Assembly (NCBI GenBank): GCA_030374765.1
Contig: JARGXX010000006.1
Location: 1,054,001 to 1,118,000, forward strand
Direction of reading: 5' to 3'
From: Agarophyton chilense
Lineage: Eukaryota; Rhodophyta; Florideophyceae; Gracilariales; Gracilariaceae
DNA length: 64,000 bases
Part shown: positions 41,743 to 52,044 of the stretch, piece by piece
Position numbering within the stretch: position 1 is the stretch's first letter
Layout of the letters: every line of letters begins with the position of its first letter
Made by a program: the position numbers and the translations under genes
Notes under the pieces: generated by a model
What the model saw: only the letters and a program-made list of their open reading frames with translations
Database searches by the model: none
What the model was told of the DNA's origin: nothing

Positions 41743-43629
41743 CACCAAACAGCAAACAGCCTCCCGCCTTTTACTCGTTTGCCCCCTATTCCGTCCGATA
41801 TTGATGTTGCTAAACTCAATGGGAGAGCACCTCAGCGGAGTAGCATGTTTGATTAAACGAGAAGGTCAGCAATGGGACAGTCAAAGCCGGAGAATGCGCA
41901 GGTGATATCCGAAAGTACTTAGTTTCAACTCGCGTCTGTATCTCCAGTTGTTCACACAGTTGATGCGTGCGCCCCCATTCAAGGTTTGCACTTTGATAAG
42001 TGCCTTTCGCTGCGCTTCTGCTCGTTGCGTTCGATGTCTCTCACGATGTTGTTCAAGAGAACGATCGAGCACTTGACCAACATTCTTAATGGCGCTCTAT
42101 ACTGCACGCACGTACGTTTGATGGCGTCATATTTGGCAGAGAAGAAGTTGCTTGTAGTTGGAACAAGTGTCAGTGGTGCTGCACTGGCGCGGCATTAGTG
42201 GGCCGCGAGTGGAAGCGGATGAGCCCGTGCTCGCGCTTTTTCATCGTGGCGCTATGTGATCGGCCTCGACGAAGGATTTGCAAAGCTGCCATAATTCAGT
42301 TCACTATGCAGATCAACTAACGCAACTGACGAGAAAGATCGCCGTGGACACCACGGCGTGGAGCAACCTTCGCAACGTTGTGCTTATTGCTGCGTGCCAG
42401 CACACACACGTTGCTTCAAACAGCAACAGACAAGTCAGACGACACGTGTCCTGACAAAGCGCCCTTGTAGAGGTCATCCCGTAGGCAAATGAACATCTAC
42501 GAAGGGCACGCAGTGGGTAGTGACGTTACCGAACGGTACCTTGGAACCTCGTGGTTTGAACTGTCCAAAACTATTTGCAAGTTTTTGGCAAAGTGTACCT
42601 TCGTAGAATCTTCAGCCACGTAGCCGAAATTCTCGCTTCATGGCTTCAAAAACGCGCGCAACGACCGCATTCTATCAGGTCCGGCTCCCAATTTAGATTC
42701 CACCGAACGGACCCCGTTCTATTCTTGTATAAGAAGCCCTGCCAGATCTACCAATGTTTTGATACTTATTCATGCAGATGCCCAACTCTTCTTGCCATTC
42801 GTCAGCAGTGCTTTCCATCCAGCAATTCAATCGTTGACATTGCAACCGCATTTTGTCATGTGCTTCTACTGCGATGAAGGACAGAACAAAAATAGTGCTC
42901 AATAGGAAATCACAGCCTAACCAGGGACGAGTCACATCTTGGGACATGCTCGCACGCAAAGCTGTTCGGAGTCCCGAGAGCTGGTGAGCTGCCACGTTTT
43001 CTTACAAGCTTCATTCACAGTAACTTTAGACATCTATCTATCTTAGTCTGAATTGAGAAGGCGAAGGGCAAAGTAACTCCCCGTTAGCAGCAACGTTCGA
43101 TTTTGCTTGTTGTACACAAAGCACTGTCAGAATGATCATGTGATGCCAGCCAAACAGCTCTGAAACAAATTATACACCTGCTGCTTGCATTTCACTTTTT
43201 CCATTCCGACTCTCAGATAGTCCCTGATAGCATGTCATATTTCGCTTGAGTTAGAAAAAGCAATGAAAGTAAACATAGATAAACTATCCGTAAGCCGCAC
43301 ATATTGAGTTAAAATCAACAATGCTTTTCCAACGCAATTGGAACCTTTATTAAAACAGACGAGCTGTTTGTGTGAACTAAACCCAAATACCCAACTACGA
43401 TTGAGATCCCTTCAAAATGAATCAGGTGAAGCGATAGAACCCTTGACTATTGTGCTGTGCATGCATTTGAGTTGGGGTAAACAGTCCAATTAACTTAGGG
43501 CTTCCCCTGTGCGTAAGGGAAAGGGCGAACAGGAACAGTAAAAGCTCGCACTTCAAGTCGTCGTTGTTGAACCAAACCAGCTCTCTAGCGAAACCAGTAG
43601 CATTTTCACTTCCTCAAACAACCAACGAC
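41743..43629. other. no gene recognised
   Basis: Nearly 1.9 kb with only short ORFs on both strands (at most 100 aa, 42693-42995 minus). CTACGAAGG (42507) and CCTTCGTAG (42595) form a weak inverted pair about 100 bp apart that also resembles 29551-29568. Otherwise nothing is seen. Confidence 0.4.
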
Positions 43630-44283
43630 ATGAAGCATCCAGCCCTTTTTGCATTTACTCTTGTGCTCACCTCTCTAGCAGTGTGTGTTTCGACATGCAC
43701 TCTAAGCACCGCCTCAGGCTGTTCAACCTCAGTCGCTTCCGGTCTCACGAACCAACTGGTGGAAGAACTGGAATCCATGGGCGTAAGCTTCAGCCGTCTA
43801 AGCGACTCCTCTCGCTTTCGATGCTCTTCACCCTGCGTGCCGTTCCTCCAACAAGGCGCAAAACAAGCGCTCGAAGCAGCAACGCGCTCCGTAAACGACT
43901 ACATAACACTCAACTCGGCATATCGCAGCAGCGCGCAACAATACCTTCTCTACCGCTGGTACCAAAACGGGCAGTGTGGCATTCCGATTGCGGCTCGTCC
44001 AGGAAGCTCTCGCCACGAAGACGGGCTCGCCATCGACGTTTCTTTCTACAACTACTGGAAACTAATTCTTTCACGACATTCATGGGCATGGTACGGCCCC
44101 GGCGATCGCGTGCACTTCACATACACCGGCTCGGGTTCGAGCAGCGGCGTTCGAAGTTTGAGCTTGGAGGCGTTCCAGAAGTTGTGGAATCGAAATAATC
44201 GACGCGATCAGATCGACACAGACGGCATTTACGGGCCGCAGACGGCGGCTCGGCTGGCGCGAGCGCCTTGCTCCGGCTGGTGA
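43630..44283 (+). CDS. secreted M15 (VanY/DacY-like) peptidase with C-terminal peptidoglycan-binding-like tail (217 aa)
   Basis: ATG 43630 starts a signal peptide (MKHPALFAFTLVLTSLAVCV), so the protein is exported. The catalytic domain has the M15 zinc signature SSRHEDGLAIDVSF (H129, D136) and GDRVHFTY (H162), with SAYRSSAQQYLLY upstream as usual for D-Ala-D-Ala carboxypeptidases. After a Ser/Gly linker, residues 177-215 (LEAFQKLWNRNNRR ... TDGIYGPQTAARL) match the repeat of PG_binding_1 domains. Many cysteines suit an extracellular protein. In bacteria such enzymes trim peptidoglycan stem peptides; in an alga it may act on bacterial walls. The family is bacterial, so lateral transfer is likely. 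The ORF is intact and intronless. Confidence 0.8.
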   Translation: MKHPALFAFTLVLTSLAVCVSTCTLSTASGCSTSVASGLTNQLVEELESMGVSFSRLSDSSRFRCSSPCVPFLQQGAKQALEAATRSVNDYITLNSAYRSSAQQYLLYRWYQNGQCGIPIAARPGSSRHEDGLAIDVSFYNYWKLILSRHSWAWYGPGDRVHFTYTGSGSSSGVRSLSLEAFQKLWNRNNRRDQIDTDGIYGPQTAARLARAPCSGW

Positions 44284-45262
44284 CGCGTCGCGTCGCACAC
44301 CCGTAGGCGGACACGCTCAGTACCGTTAGTGGCATATGCGGACTCACTATTCCGTACTATAATTCCAACTGTTCTCAAAAAGTCTGTCGCACAGCCCGAC
44401 CAGAAATTTTTCTGTTTCGTATCTTGCAAAGACTAAAGTTTGCATGATAAAAGTCCCCACCCTGTCCGAATTCTGAGCGGAGAGGACAAGTCGGAGCGTT
44501 TGCGACATACCTCTTGGTTAAGAAGAGCGCTGTGTACTAGATTCTTGCCATGAAAGCGCTAAGAATCTGAGAGGCAAAGGATATCACAGCCGACGAGCAA
44601 CGAAATTTGCGCCCCTATGTGCTCGAACTATTTCTGTTGCCAAACTGAAAGCAGAAAGAGAACAATGGAGCCATCTTTCTTAGACTGAACAGTACGATTG
44701 CAGGAGATGATGTTGATGAGGCCAAGTGATGGACGTGCCATAAGTACGATGCAAGGCATTGGTTCGACTTACACCGCAAACTATGGAAAGCTCTACTTTC
44801 GCCCAGTTTGTGCTATGGCCTTGCCAATGTTTTCCCCCATCAAGAACAGTTCTGGTGATCTCGAAGCCAACAATCTGCTGGGAATCCAAACGATTAGATG
44901 GGTAGGGATGCACGTGAATACGAGTTATACACGTGCAATTCATTGAAGTTTGCCGCACGTTGGTGTGCAACGGTACTACAACAGGCGGCATGAGTGCCAA
45001 CTGTGCGTGAGACGGAACTCGATTTGTAGTAGTAATTACATTGCGACATTTGGGAGGATGCTGGCCGTTGGCACCAACTCTAGGATTTCATCTTGGTATA
45101 AACAAGAACACGATCTATCTCACTCCCCCTTCCCATTTTTCCACGCCTCCCTCTCCGCATACTACGAAGTACGCTGCCAGTGCTTCTTGCTCTTGAAGAA
45201 CTTTTCCCCGATTGCATCACATCGCAAGAGTGAAAGAGGATTTCATCTCTTTCTCCTCACAA
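44284..45262. other. no gene recognised; upstream region of the 676-aa ORF
   Basis: Short opposed ORFs at 44680-45000 without motifs. TTGGTATAAAC at about 45093 is a possible TATA box about 170 bp before the next ATG. Confidence 0.35.
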
Positions 45263-47293
45263 ATGTTTTCGCGATGGGCATCAAATCAAGCGTTATATCC
45301 ATTCTTTCGTGCTTCCGTTGGGTCGCAGGAACACCAAAACCCTTTGGAAAAGTCTGACAAGCTCGGCGACTTGCCATTGGATGCCATTGGTGGCGGAAAT
45401 GCCACACCATTCTGGGTTTTTTCGAACATATGGGATGTGAAAAGACAATGCTGGATCATTGGCACTAAGGGTCCCGGCGACGGAGCTTCTTCACGCGCCA
45501 ACTCGCGCATGCCCGTTAGGTCCTGGAACGATCTACCTCAATTCAGGATGGAAACAACCCCGGCCGAACTGAAGAGGTTTTTTGCCGGAAAGGTGGTCAG
45601 AACTGGATCAGAAGATGAGTTCACATCGGCAACAGAGGCGTTTGCTCGCGACTGTTTTGTTTGGAGTCTTGCTCATGATATAAGCAAAAGTGAATGCGAC
45701 ATAATACCTTCGTGCTGGGCCGCCACTCCAGTAAAGACGGTGGTTCTAAATTTAAGCAACCAGCGAAAACTAAACATGAGTGAGTCGGTGACCGAGCAGA
45801 TCTTGGTCCTAACCGAGCTGAAACAGGGAGACAGGATAGAAGTCAAATCACCTCGCTTCCTCGTCTTGAATGATGTGGGTTACAACAAGGAGGTAGATGA
45901 GGAAGGAGTCATTTGGCAGGAGGGTATAGATTCCTGTTACGTATGGAGGATAAGCAGTGATTCTCCATTTGTAAGGGCCTCAGCAATGAACACCGAAAGT
46001 CCTGAGAGGCTTGCAGATAGGATACTAAGAGGAGCAGTCAGTTTAATGAACAGTATCAAATGTTTGCTAAGTCTTGGAGAAGCAAATGAGCAGGACTACG
46101 GGCAAATGTCTATGTGGCTAGAAAACGAAGGCCGATGGCTGGCTGACATGGTCTTGAACGGAAGTATAGAAGTCAATGATGGTGATTATGAAGTGTGTGT
46201 CACGAAAAATCCGTTTGATGATGGAAAGATGGGTAAAGAAGGGGTCGAAATTGAGTATGTCTTTTCTGTAGCAGTGCAAAACAATAATGTCAAGAATCTC
46301 CAGATGTCTGAAAAAGGTCTGAAGGGCGGCAGTGATTGTCGCAGAAACAAATTGAACAAAATGTTACGAGAAGTAATGCAAGCCAAACGCGACAGCAACT
46401 TGCGTAAGTGGTTGAGCCAGAAAACATACGAATATGTGATTTCAAGCCTTAAAGAAGATAAAGTGTGTTACCATCGGTCACCGTACAGACTTTTGGAATT
46501 GATTGATGCCGGGCTGGTCGATGATCACTTTAATCTATTTGAGAAGATATTCAACGGAGCCATAGAAATCATGAGTGATGAAGAACGATCGGCAGATCAT
46601 TTGGGCCTAGTCAAATACGATCCCTCGGACAAAAGAGTGATATTAGGCAAATGTTTTAAAGGTCAGAAGGTCTCTTGGAAGAACGAGACATTCAAATTGT
46701 TCCGAAATGGGCTGAGTGGTATAGCTGTGAAACGGGATGGGAAAGTCTTAAGGAGTGCCAAATTGGGCGTTCTGGCCGCGATCCATAGAGTGGTACATGA
46801 CACGGGGGCCCTTGAAGGTGGACTAGGTGCTTTGAAATGGGAACGGGCAGACATAACGAGAGAACCGGAGACGCAAATCGTTCTTAACAGTCTGCTGTCT
46901 GGCAGACTGGGGGTATCAGGATTCACCTGGGCTGTGGCCTTTCTTCGCGATAGTGGAATAAGACTCACATCAGATTCCGCCTGTTATTTGAAGCCGTTCC
47001 ATGCCGAGAACGGTGGCGACTACACAGTGAAGCAGATCCTCAAGAGTTCTGTGTTGCGTCGGCTTGAGGCTGTTGAATTTACGGTGGACGGCGAGAGATG
47101 CATAGGACTTGATTTCGATTTGCCCGACTTGATGTTGCGTTTGCACGAGAATACTAACGACGCGACAATTGTACGCAGAAAGAATTGCAGTGATGTTGTC
47201 AAAGGAAGAATATGTAGCAGATTTTTTGTAGGGGGTGCGCCTTTTCCTATCAGTGACAAGGGCCACCTGGCTCATCAGTTCAAGGAAAATTGA
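45263..47293 (+). CDS. unknown protein (676 aa)
   Basis: Long uninterrupted ORF from ATG 45263 (MFSRWASNQALYPFF). It has ordinary globular composition with alternating charged helices, no signal peptide, no membrane segment and no low-complexity tract. Distinct stretches are FARDCFVWSLAHDIS, PRFLVLNDVGYNKEV, RLADRILRGAVSLMNSIKCLL and LKPFHAENGGDYTVKQIL. No domain was recognised. It lies 1 kb left of the first R repeat and reads toward it. It is one of the longest intact frames in the window, so it is probably a real gene, host or mobile. It could belong to the adjacent repeat-bounded region if that element is larger than its repeats suggest. Confidence 0.6.
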   Translation: MFSRWASNQALYPFFRASVGSQEHQNPLEKSDKLGDLPLDAIGGGNATPFWVFSNIWDVKRQCWIIGTKGPGDGASSRANSRMPVRSWNDLPQFRMETTPAELKRFFAGKVVRTGSEDEFTSATEAFARDCFVWSLAHDISKSECDIIPSCWAATPVKTVVLNLSNQRKLNMSESVTEQILVLTELKQGDRIEVKSPRFLVLNDVGYNKEVDEEGVIWQEGIDSCYVWRISSDSPFVRASAMNTESPERLADRILRGAVSLMNSIKCLLSLGEANEQDYGQMSMWLENEGRWLADMVLNGSIEVNDGDYEVCVTKNPFDDGKMGKEGVEIEYVFSVAVQNNNVKNLQMSEKGLKGGSDCRRNKLNKMLREVMQAKRDSNLRKWLSQKTYEYVISSLKEDKVCYHRSPYRLLELIDAGLVDDHFNLFEKIFNGAIEIMSDEERSADHLGLVKYDPSDKRVILGKCFKGQKVSWKNETFKLFRNGLSGIAVKRDGKVLRSAKLGVLAAIHRVVHDTGALEGGLGALKWERADITREPETQIVLNSLLSGRLGVSGFTWAVAFLRDSGIRLTSDSACYLKPFHAENGGDYTVKQILKSSVLRRLEAVEFTVDGERCIGLDFDLPDLMLRLHENTNDATIVRRKNCSDVVKGRICSRFFVGGAPFPISDKGHLAHQFKEN

Positions 47294-48338
47294 AGCACGT
47301 CGGTAAGTACCATCGGTAACTTTGGTTAGACACATTGTGGATTTGTTTTCTCGCTGGTCTGAGCGTTCCTTCGCCGTTTTCAATTACTACTTTGTAACTA
47401 CTTAACCTTTAGAGCAAGAAAGGCAAAGAAAGAGATTTAATACGCCAAGAGCTAATTGAAAGAGTGGATCTGTCAAGCATGTAGTACCTAGGACAAAGAC
47501 TGCCATGAGAATGAAGAAACAATGGGTGAACGAATTGCTACACTAAACTGTAGCATAAGAACATGGCAAAGCGTCTGCTCAAGAAACGGATCTCTCAATG
47601 GTGATCGTTCGTCATCATGCGGAAGAATGCATGATGCCGACTATATCATATCTTGGCATACGCCGGCCCAACCAGCTCAACAAAATTAAATTCCACGGTG
47701 CCTCGAAATGCCATTATCTAGAGGCAAGGATGATGAGGGTGCGAGTCAACCCCGGGTTGGAAAATTTCGGATGACTTTCTGTGACAAGAACGGCGGCTAG
47801 TATCCCGCGACTACCCGACTAAATCAGAAACGTATCCGTTGGGGGAGGGGTTCTTACAGATCCTCGTGCATACTTTGTATGGGTTCTGATCCACTGAACC
47901 TTAAAATGGTTACCATTTCCATTAAGCCCGAAAGCATACAAAAAGAATGCACGAAAATCTCCAGATTGATGATCTGTCCAACAAAGCACACGTCGCCAGC
48001 TGCTGCCAGTTGTACCACAAGCAAACATGTGGGTTTTAACTGGCGCAGGAAAAAAATATCTGCACCCCGCGAACCAAAACGTTTAGATGGAGTATCCGAT
48101 AAAGGAAGGATATGCAGCATTTCTTCTATCGTCTCTTACATCCTGACAAACTTTTGCTAGGACACCCGCGCTTTAGAGTCGCCGATATCTTTGAAATCCG
48201 CTGAGGATATCAGCGTCTTTGTAACGGCAGAAACTCAAGATTCTTATTTCGTGATTAAATTTTTGCTAGGTTGACCACCGCCCTTATTTTTGAAGGCTGG
48301 TATTGTCATAACACTGGCTGTCTATAAACAGTAGTTCC
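47294..48338. other. no gene recognised
   Basis: Contains short ORFs only. The plus-strand piece at about 48040-48120 (RRKKISAPREPKRLDGVSDKGRICS) vaguely echoes the end of the 676-aa protein (RRKNCSDVVKGRICS), possibly a decayed duplicate of its 3' end. Confidence 0.3.
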
Positions 48339-48963
48339 TATATATATAATACAGGTTGTAAGTGTGGGCTGGCGCTTGGTAAAACGCGGTTGTCAGTAGC
48401 GCTTGGTAATTACATACACCAAGCGCCACGCGCTGCATTAGACGTATGTGCGATTTTGTCCCCCTGGATGAAAAACGTTGTGCTGGAGAGCGCTTATGAC
48501 ACATTAGAACGCTCAAAAAATCGTGGCTAATTGCGCTCAGGCGCTTCGTTCGGGTAACGTAGCGCGCGACTTGCCAGATGTTGGCGCGCAGCACCCATTT
48601 TCGCAATTTTTGCATTTGAAAAAATCATAAATTTTAGGCGCGCTTGGCTTTCTGCCAAATCCTGCGTTTGCACATGTTTTATTGTAACATTTTTGCTGCA
48701 CAACGTGGAGGCGTGCGTCGAGTGTGGCACTCAAAGGCGCTTGGTTTCAGCCACATCTCCGCTGCACAGTCGAGCTGTGTTGTAAGCTGGATAATGGGCG
48801 AAATTTTTATCAAAAGAAAGGGCTAGGGTATGCGTTTGCGCTTGGTTCTGTGGCGATTTCGTGGAGGCAGTTGGCACATTGTCAGGCGTTTTGTATGTGC
48901 GTTTTTGGGGTCGTAAACGCGGCTAAAAAGGGTGCGTTTGCGCTTGGTTCTAGGATGGTTTTC
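48339..48963 (+). repeat. repeat R, copy 1 (about 620 bp)
   Basis: Begins CTATATATATAATACAGG and ends TTCTAGGATGGTTTTCA. The same sequence recurs at 60518 and 61480 in the same orientation with a few percent divergence. It contains the motif GCGCTTGG seven times, once inverted, including a hairpin GCGCTTGGT ... ACCAAGCGC with a 10-nt loop. Short conserved ORFs within it are not convincing as genes. Confidence 0.9.
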
Positions 48964-49440
48964 AGGGGTTCTCTCTACTATAACTATAGGGGGTGGTTTT
49001 TCGGTTTAAGTGCGGTCTTCGTATTGTTTTACGCGGTTTTAGGAATTTGGAAGTAGTTTTTCGAAGGAGAACGCGAAATCGGGAAATGTGTTTAAAGAGA
49101 TTTTTAGTGTTTTCTATGTTTTGTAGAGAGTCGTTCTTGGTTTAAGGGTTTTTCAAGGTTTTAAGATTGGGTTTAAAAGGTTTACCATTGTTTTCATGGT
49201 TTTCAGGGGTTTTAGGATAGAAGCAATTGTGTTTTCCCGGTTTTATTGGTTTTCATAAGGATTGACGAAACTCGAGAATGTGTTTTATCGGTTTAAAGGG
49301 TTTAATCGAGGTTTTCAGGGGTTTATCGGGTGTACGGAATGAGAAATACCTGGGTTTACGGGGTTTTACTCTTTTTTCTCGGTTGTTTCCTGTTTTATAC
49401 AAGATTCAGAAGATGGACATCATCTTTGTCAGATTTGAGG
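48964..49440 (+). repeat. G/T-rich telomere-like degenerate repeat
   Basis: Strand-asymmetric sequence with repeated GGTTTTCAGGGGTTTTAGG, GGTTTAAAGGGTTTAATCG and similar words, following R copy 1 as similar G-rich words follow copies 2 and 3. Confidence 0.5.
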
Positions 49441-49724
49441 TTGATTTTTTGTGGCAACCATCCTCCAATTGGGAATGGAGGAGTTTATCCTCCATTCTAG
49501 ACAACACGTGGCACACGTAGCGAACTCTTTCCTGGACACACATTACACGTTCACTACACGCTGGACACCAACGACACGTTGTCCACCGCTCTCGCTCTGT
49601 GATACGTGTTTGTTTACACATACCGATGTTGCCATGGTTTGTGCATAGGATATTGGGATACCGCAAGACCGCACTTTAGATTAAATTGGACCGCTGGTCG
49701 ATGGTTGACCAAGCGAAATCCGCT

Positions 49725-49767
49725 GGCGTAGTACAGTGTGCACTGGCCCTGCACACTGTGCTACGCC
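49725..49767. repeat. 18-bp hairpin with tRNA-like surroundings
   Basis: GGCGTAGTACAGTGTGCA pairs with TGCACACTGTGCTACGCC (one mismatch, 7-nt loop). TGGCGTAGTAC resembles a pol III A box and GGGTTCAATTC at 49780-49790 resembles a B box. A complete tRNA fold could not be drawn, so this may be a tRNA-derived SINE fragment. Confidence 0.4.
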
Positions 49768-50958
49768 GCCCGAGATCGTGGGTTCAATTCTCGTCACACT
49801 GCATGGCTCCCACTGGCAATGGGCGTCATGCAGTGTTTACAAAAGAGTTCTTCACAATCGCTGCTGTATTTTGTTTTTCATTCTTGCCCAAAATTGCCGA
49901 GGGCTCTCTAAACTACTACGACTTGAAATTGGAATATGTTCTTTTATATGAGTCTAGTCGTTCCAGAATAGCCATCAGCTTTTTCTACTATACTACTAAT
50001 TGTTTTTTGTAGCAGAAAGATGTCAGAGTAGGCTGATAAGCAAAAAATACCTGAGCACTACGCGCACAACTCCATGCTTTTTTCTTCGCGTTATAATCGC
50101 TTGCAAAGGCAACACAACAACGAGTAGCAGAAATCGGGACTTTGGTTCTCGCCTCAGAAGAAGACGTAGGGGTTTTAGGACTTCATACATGCAGATGTTG
50201 TCAGTTTAGTTTCAATGGGGTCTGACCATTTTTAGAATGAAACGAGATCGCGAACACCTCAAGCGTCATACAGCACGGAGCTATCGTGACACATGTTTCG
50301 GCAATGCGTGAATATATGCATGATCCTCAAAGATGGAGGAGTTACCTATCTTGCGCAGTCCTTCCCTTGATTGTATACAGTGCAGCACAGACAAACTCCT
50401 TGTCTTCCCCACATGATCAGATATACATTCCAAACTGCAAATATGAGATCAGTTTTGGCGAATACACCTCTTAAGTGGTACCTCCACTGCCTACATACGG
50501 GAAGAGAAATTAAAGGGCCCCCCCATGAGATCCATCAGTTCCCGCGCAAGTAGGCGATATTGGAATTGAAGTTAAAGAGGTACAAACCTGACGCGCGTAC
50601 ATACACTTTGGCATGAACTGAAAAGGTAGAAGCAACAATGCTGTTGTCGTCCTGTATAAACTGTGAATTTGGATTCTGTAAGGAACAAGCGAGAATTGCA
50701 GTTTGTGTACCCTGTGCTCCCTGCGCACAGTCCATGCTCTCATTTTCGCAGAAAATGAGTATTTCAGAGCCAGCTCGTGTTTCTCAGCGTAGTAGTCGAG
50801 TCTTTTCTCGTTTGTACATTGTCCCCAACCCGGGATGAGTGTCTTCGGCTTCTGTTGCATTTCCTCTCTTTTTTTATTATCCGGTTCTTGCGTCTTCTAA
50901 ACCCTACAGTTGCGTTCTGCATTCCAAACTCTTCACATTTTTAGGCAGTCTTTGAGCG

Positions 50959-52041
50959 ATGACGAACGCGGCCGGGTTTTTTAACACCGTCTACGGAATC
51001 TCGTCCGACACAGAATCTCCCGAACCACAATATAAGCTTTCACGACGTGAAGGCCAGTCGGCAACACACGAAAGACACCGCCAAAAACAATCGAGAAGAG
51101 ACGAAAATGAAGACCAAGGCCCTCGAAATAAAAAGAACCAGGCAACGCCACCCGATGATCTGTCTCCCTCCCTTGGATCCCCGTCTGATTCAGTTCCACA
51201 TCCAAGCACGGTGGCAAGGAATAATAGAAAGAATCGATTGACGTCTTCGGGTCCCGAGTTGCCGTCTACGCAACAGGTGAAAAAAGCTCTCCATGCTCCA
51301 CGAAGCGATAATGAAGACGAAGGCCCTCGAAAGAAAAAGAAAAAGGCAACCCCACCAGGCACTTTGTCTTCCTCAGTTGCATCCCAGTCTGATTTAGAAC
51401 CCAATCCTAGCAATACGACAAGGATTAATAGAAAGAACCGATTGAGGTCGGTGGTTCCCGAGCTTCCATCTACAACAAAGATGAGAAACCCCCACCATGC
51501 TCCACATTTCGGTCACGATGAGATGCAGAGAGCATGGGAAGATGAAGGAGAGTATCATGAAGATGTCCACTATCAACCGCCTCGTGATTCCGGCGAACAG
51601 CCGCCTGCATTCGAGAAACCCGTGGGAGATACCACAAATGACGGGAAAGTTCTTGTTTCGTCAAAAGAAAAGCCCCAGCGCTTGAGCTTTAGTGACTCCG
51701 AAGAGCACGGAGAAGGGGAAAATGAGGATGAAACGGGGCTCTCGAACCACATCGACGGAAGAACTGTTGATATTATTGGAGAAGAGGAAGGAGTTAAAGC
51801 AGAAAACACAGATGATGGTGAAGAATTAAAACCCATGGATTTAACAGGTCTTCTCGAAGATCAAGAGAGAGAGCTGGATCAGATGAATGATGCATATTGG
51901 CACTCCCGAGCAGATATCTACCGTTCGAAATTCAATTCCAGACGTGCTTATGGATACGGGAAGGTAGACGACGTCAACGCCCCCGATCTGATGATCACAC
52001 ACAATGATCCAGGGCAACAATTATCATCCAAAGAAAAGTAA
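50959..52041 (+). CDS. charged repetitive N-terminal ORF ahead of the tyrosine recombinase (360 aa)
   Basis: ORF from ATG 50959 (MTNAAGFFNTVYGIS) to TAA 52039-52041, in the same frame as the recombinase ORF that opens 4 bases later. About 200 residues consist of imperfect 68-aa repeats (ENEDxGPRxKKxxATPP ... NRKNRL ... PELPST ... HAPxxxxD), basic in one half and acidic in the other. The rest is acidic and disordered-looking (GEGENEDETGLSNHIDG, EEEGVKAENTDDGEEL). Most likely this is the N-terminal region of one 868-codon protein whose single TAA is a mutation, or it is read through. It may instead be a separate DNA- or chromatin-associated protein. Confidence 0.55.
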   Translation: MTNAAGFFNTVYGISSDTESPEPQYKLSRREGQSATHERHRQKQSRRDENEDQGPRNKKNQATPPDDLSPSLGSPSDSVPHPSTVARNNRKNRLTSSGPELPSTQQVKKALHAPRSDNEDEGPRKKKKKATPPGTLSSSVASQSDLEPNPSNTTRINRKNRLRSVVPELPSTTKMRNPHHAPHFGHDEMQRAWEDEGEYHEDVHYQPPRDSGEQPPAFEKPVGDTTNDGKVLVSSKEKPQRLSFSDSEEHGEGENEDETGLSNHIDGRTVDIIGEEEGVKAENTDDGEELKPMDLTGLLEDQERELDQMNDAYWHSRADIYRSKFNSRRAYGYGKVDDVNAPDLMITHNDPGQQLSSKEK

Positions 52042-52044
52042 CAC

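Noticed and set aside
48527..48734. Conserved 65-67 aa ORFs inside repeat R (also 60704-60911 and 61667-61874)
   Set aside because: They are conserved only because the whole repeat is, with synonymous and nonsynonymous changes alike, and have no motif.
49725..49800. Functional tRNA gene
   Set aside because: A-box and B-box-like words exist but no proper acceptor stem or anticodon arm could be drawn.
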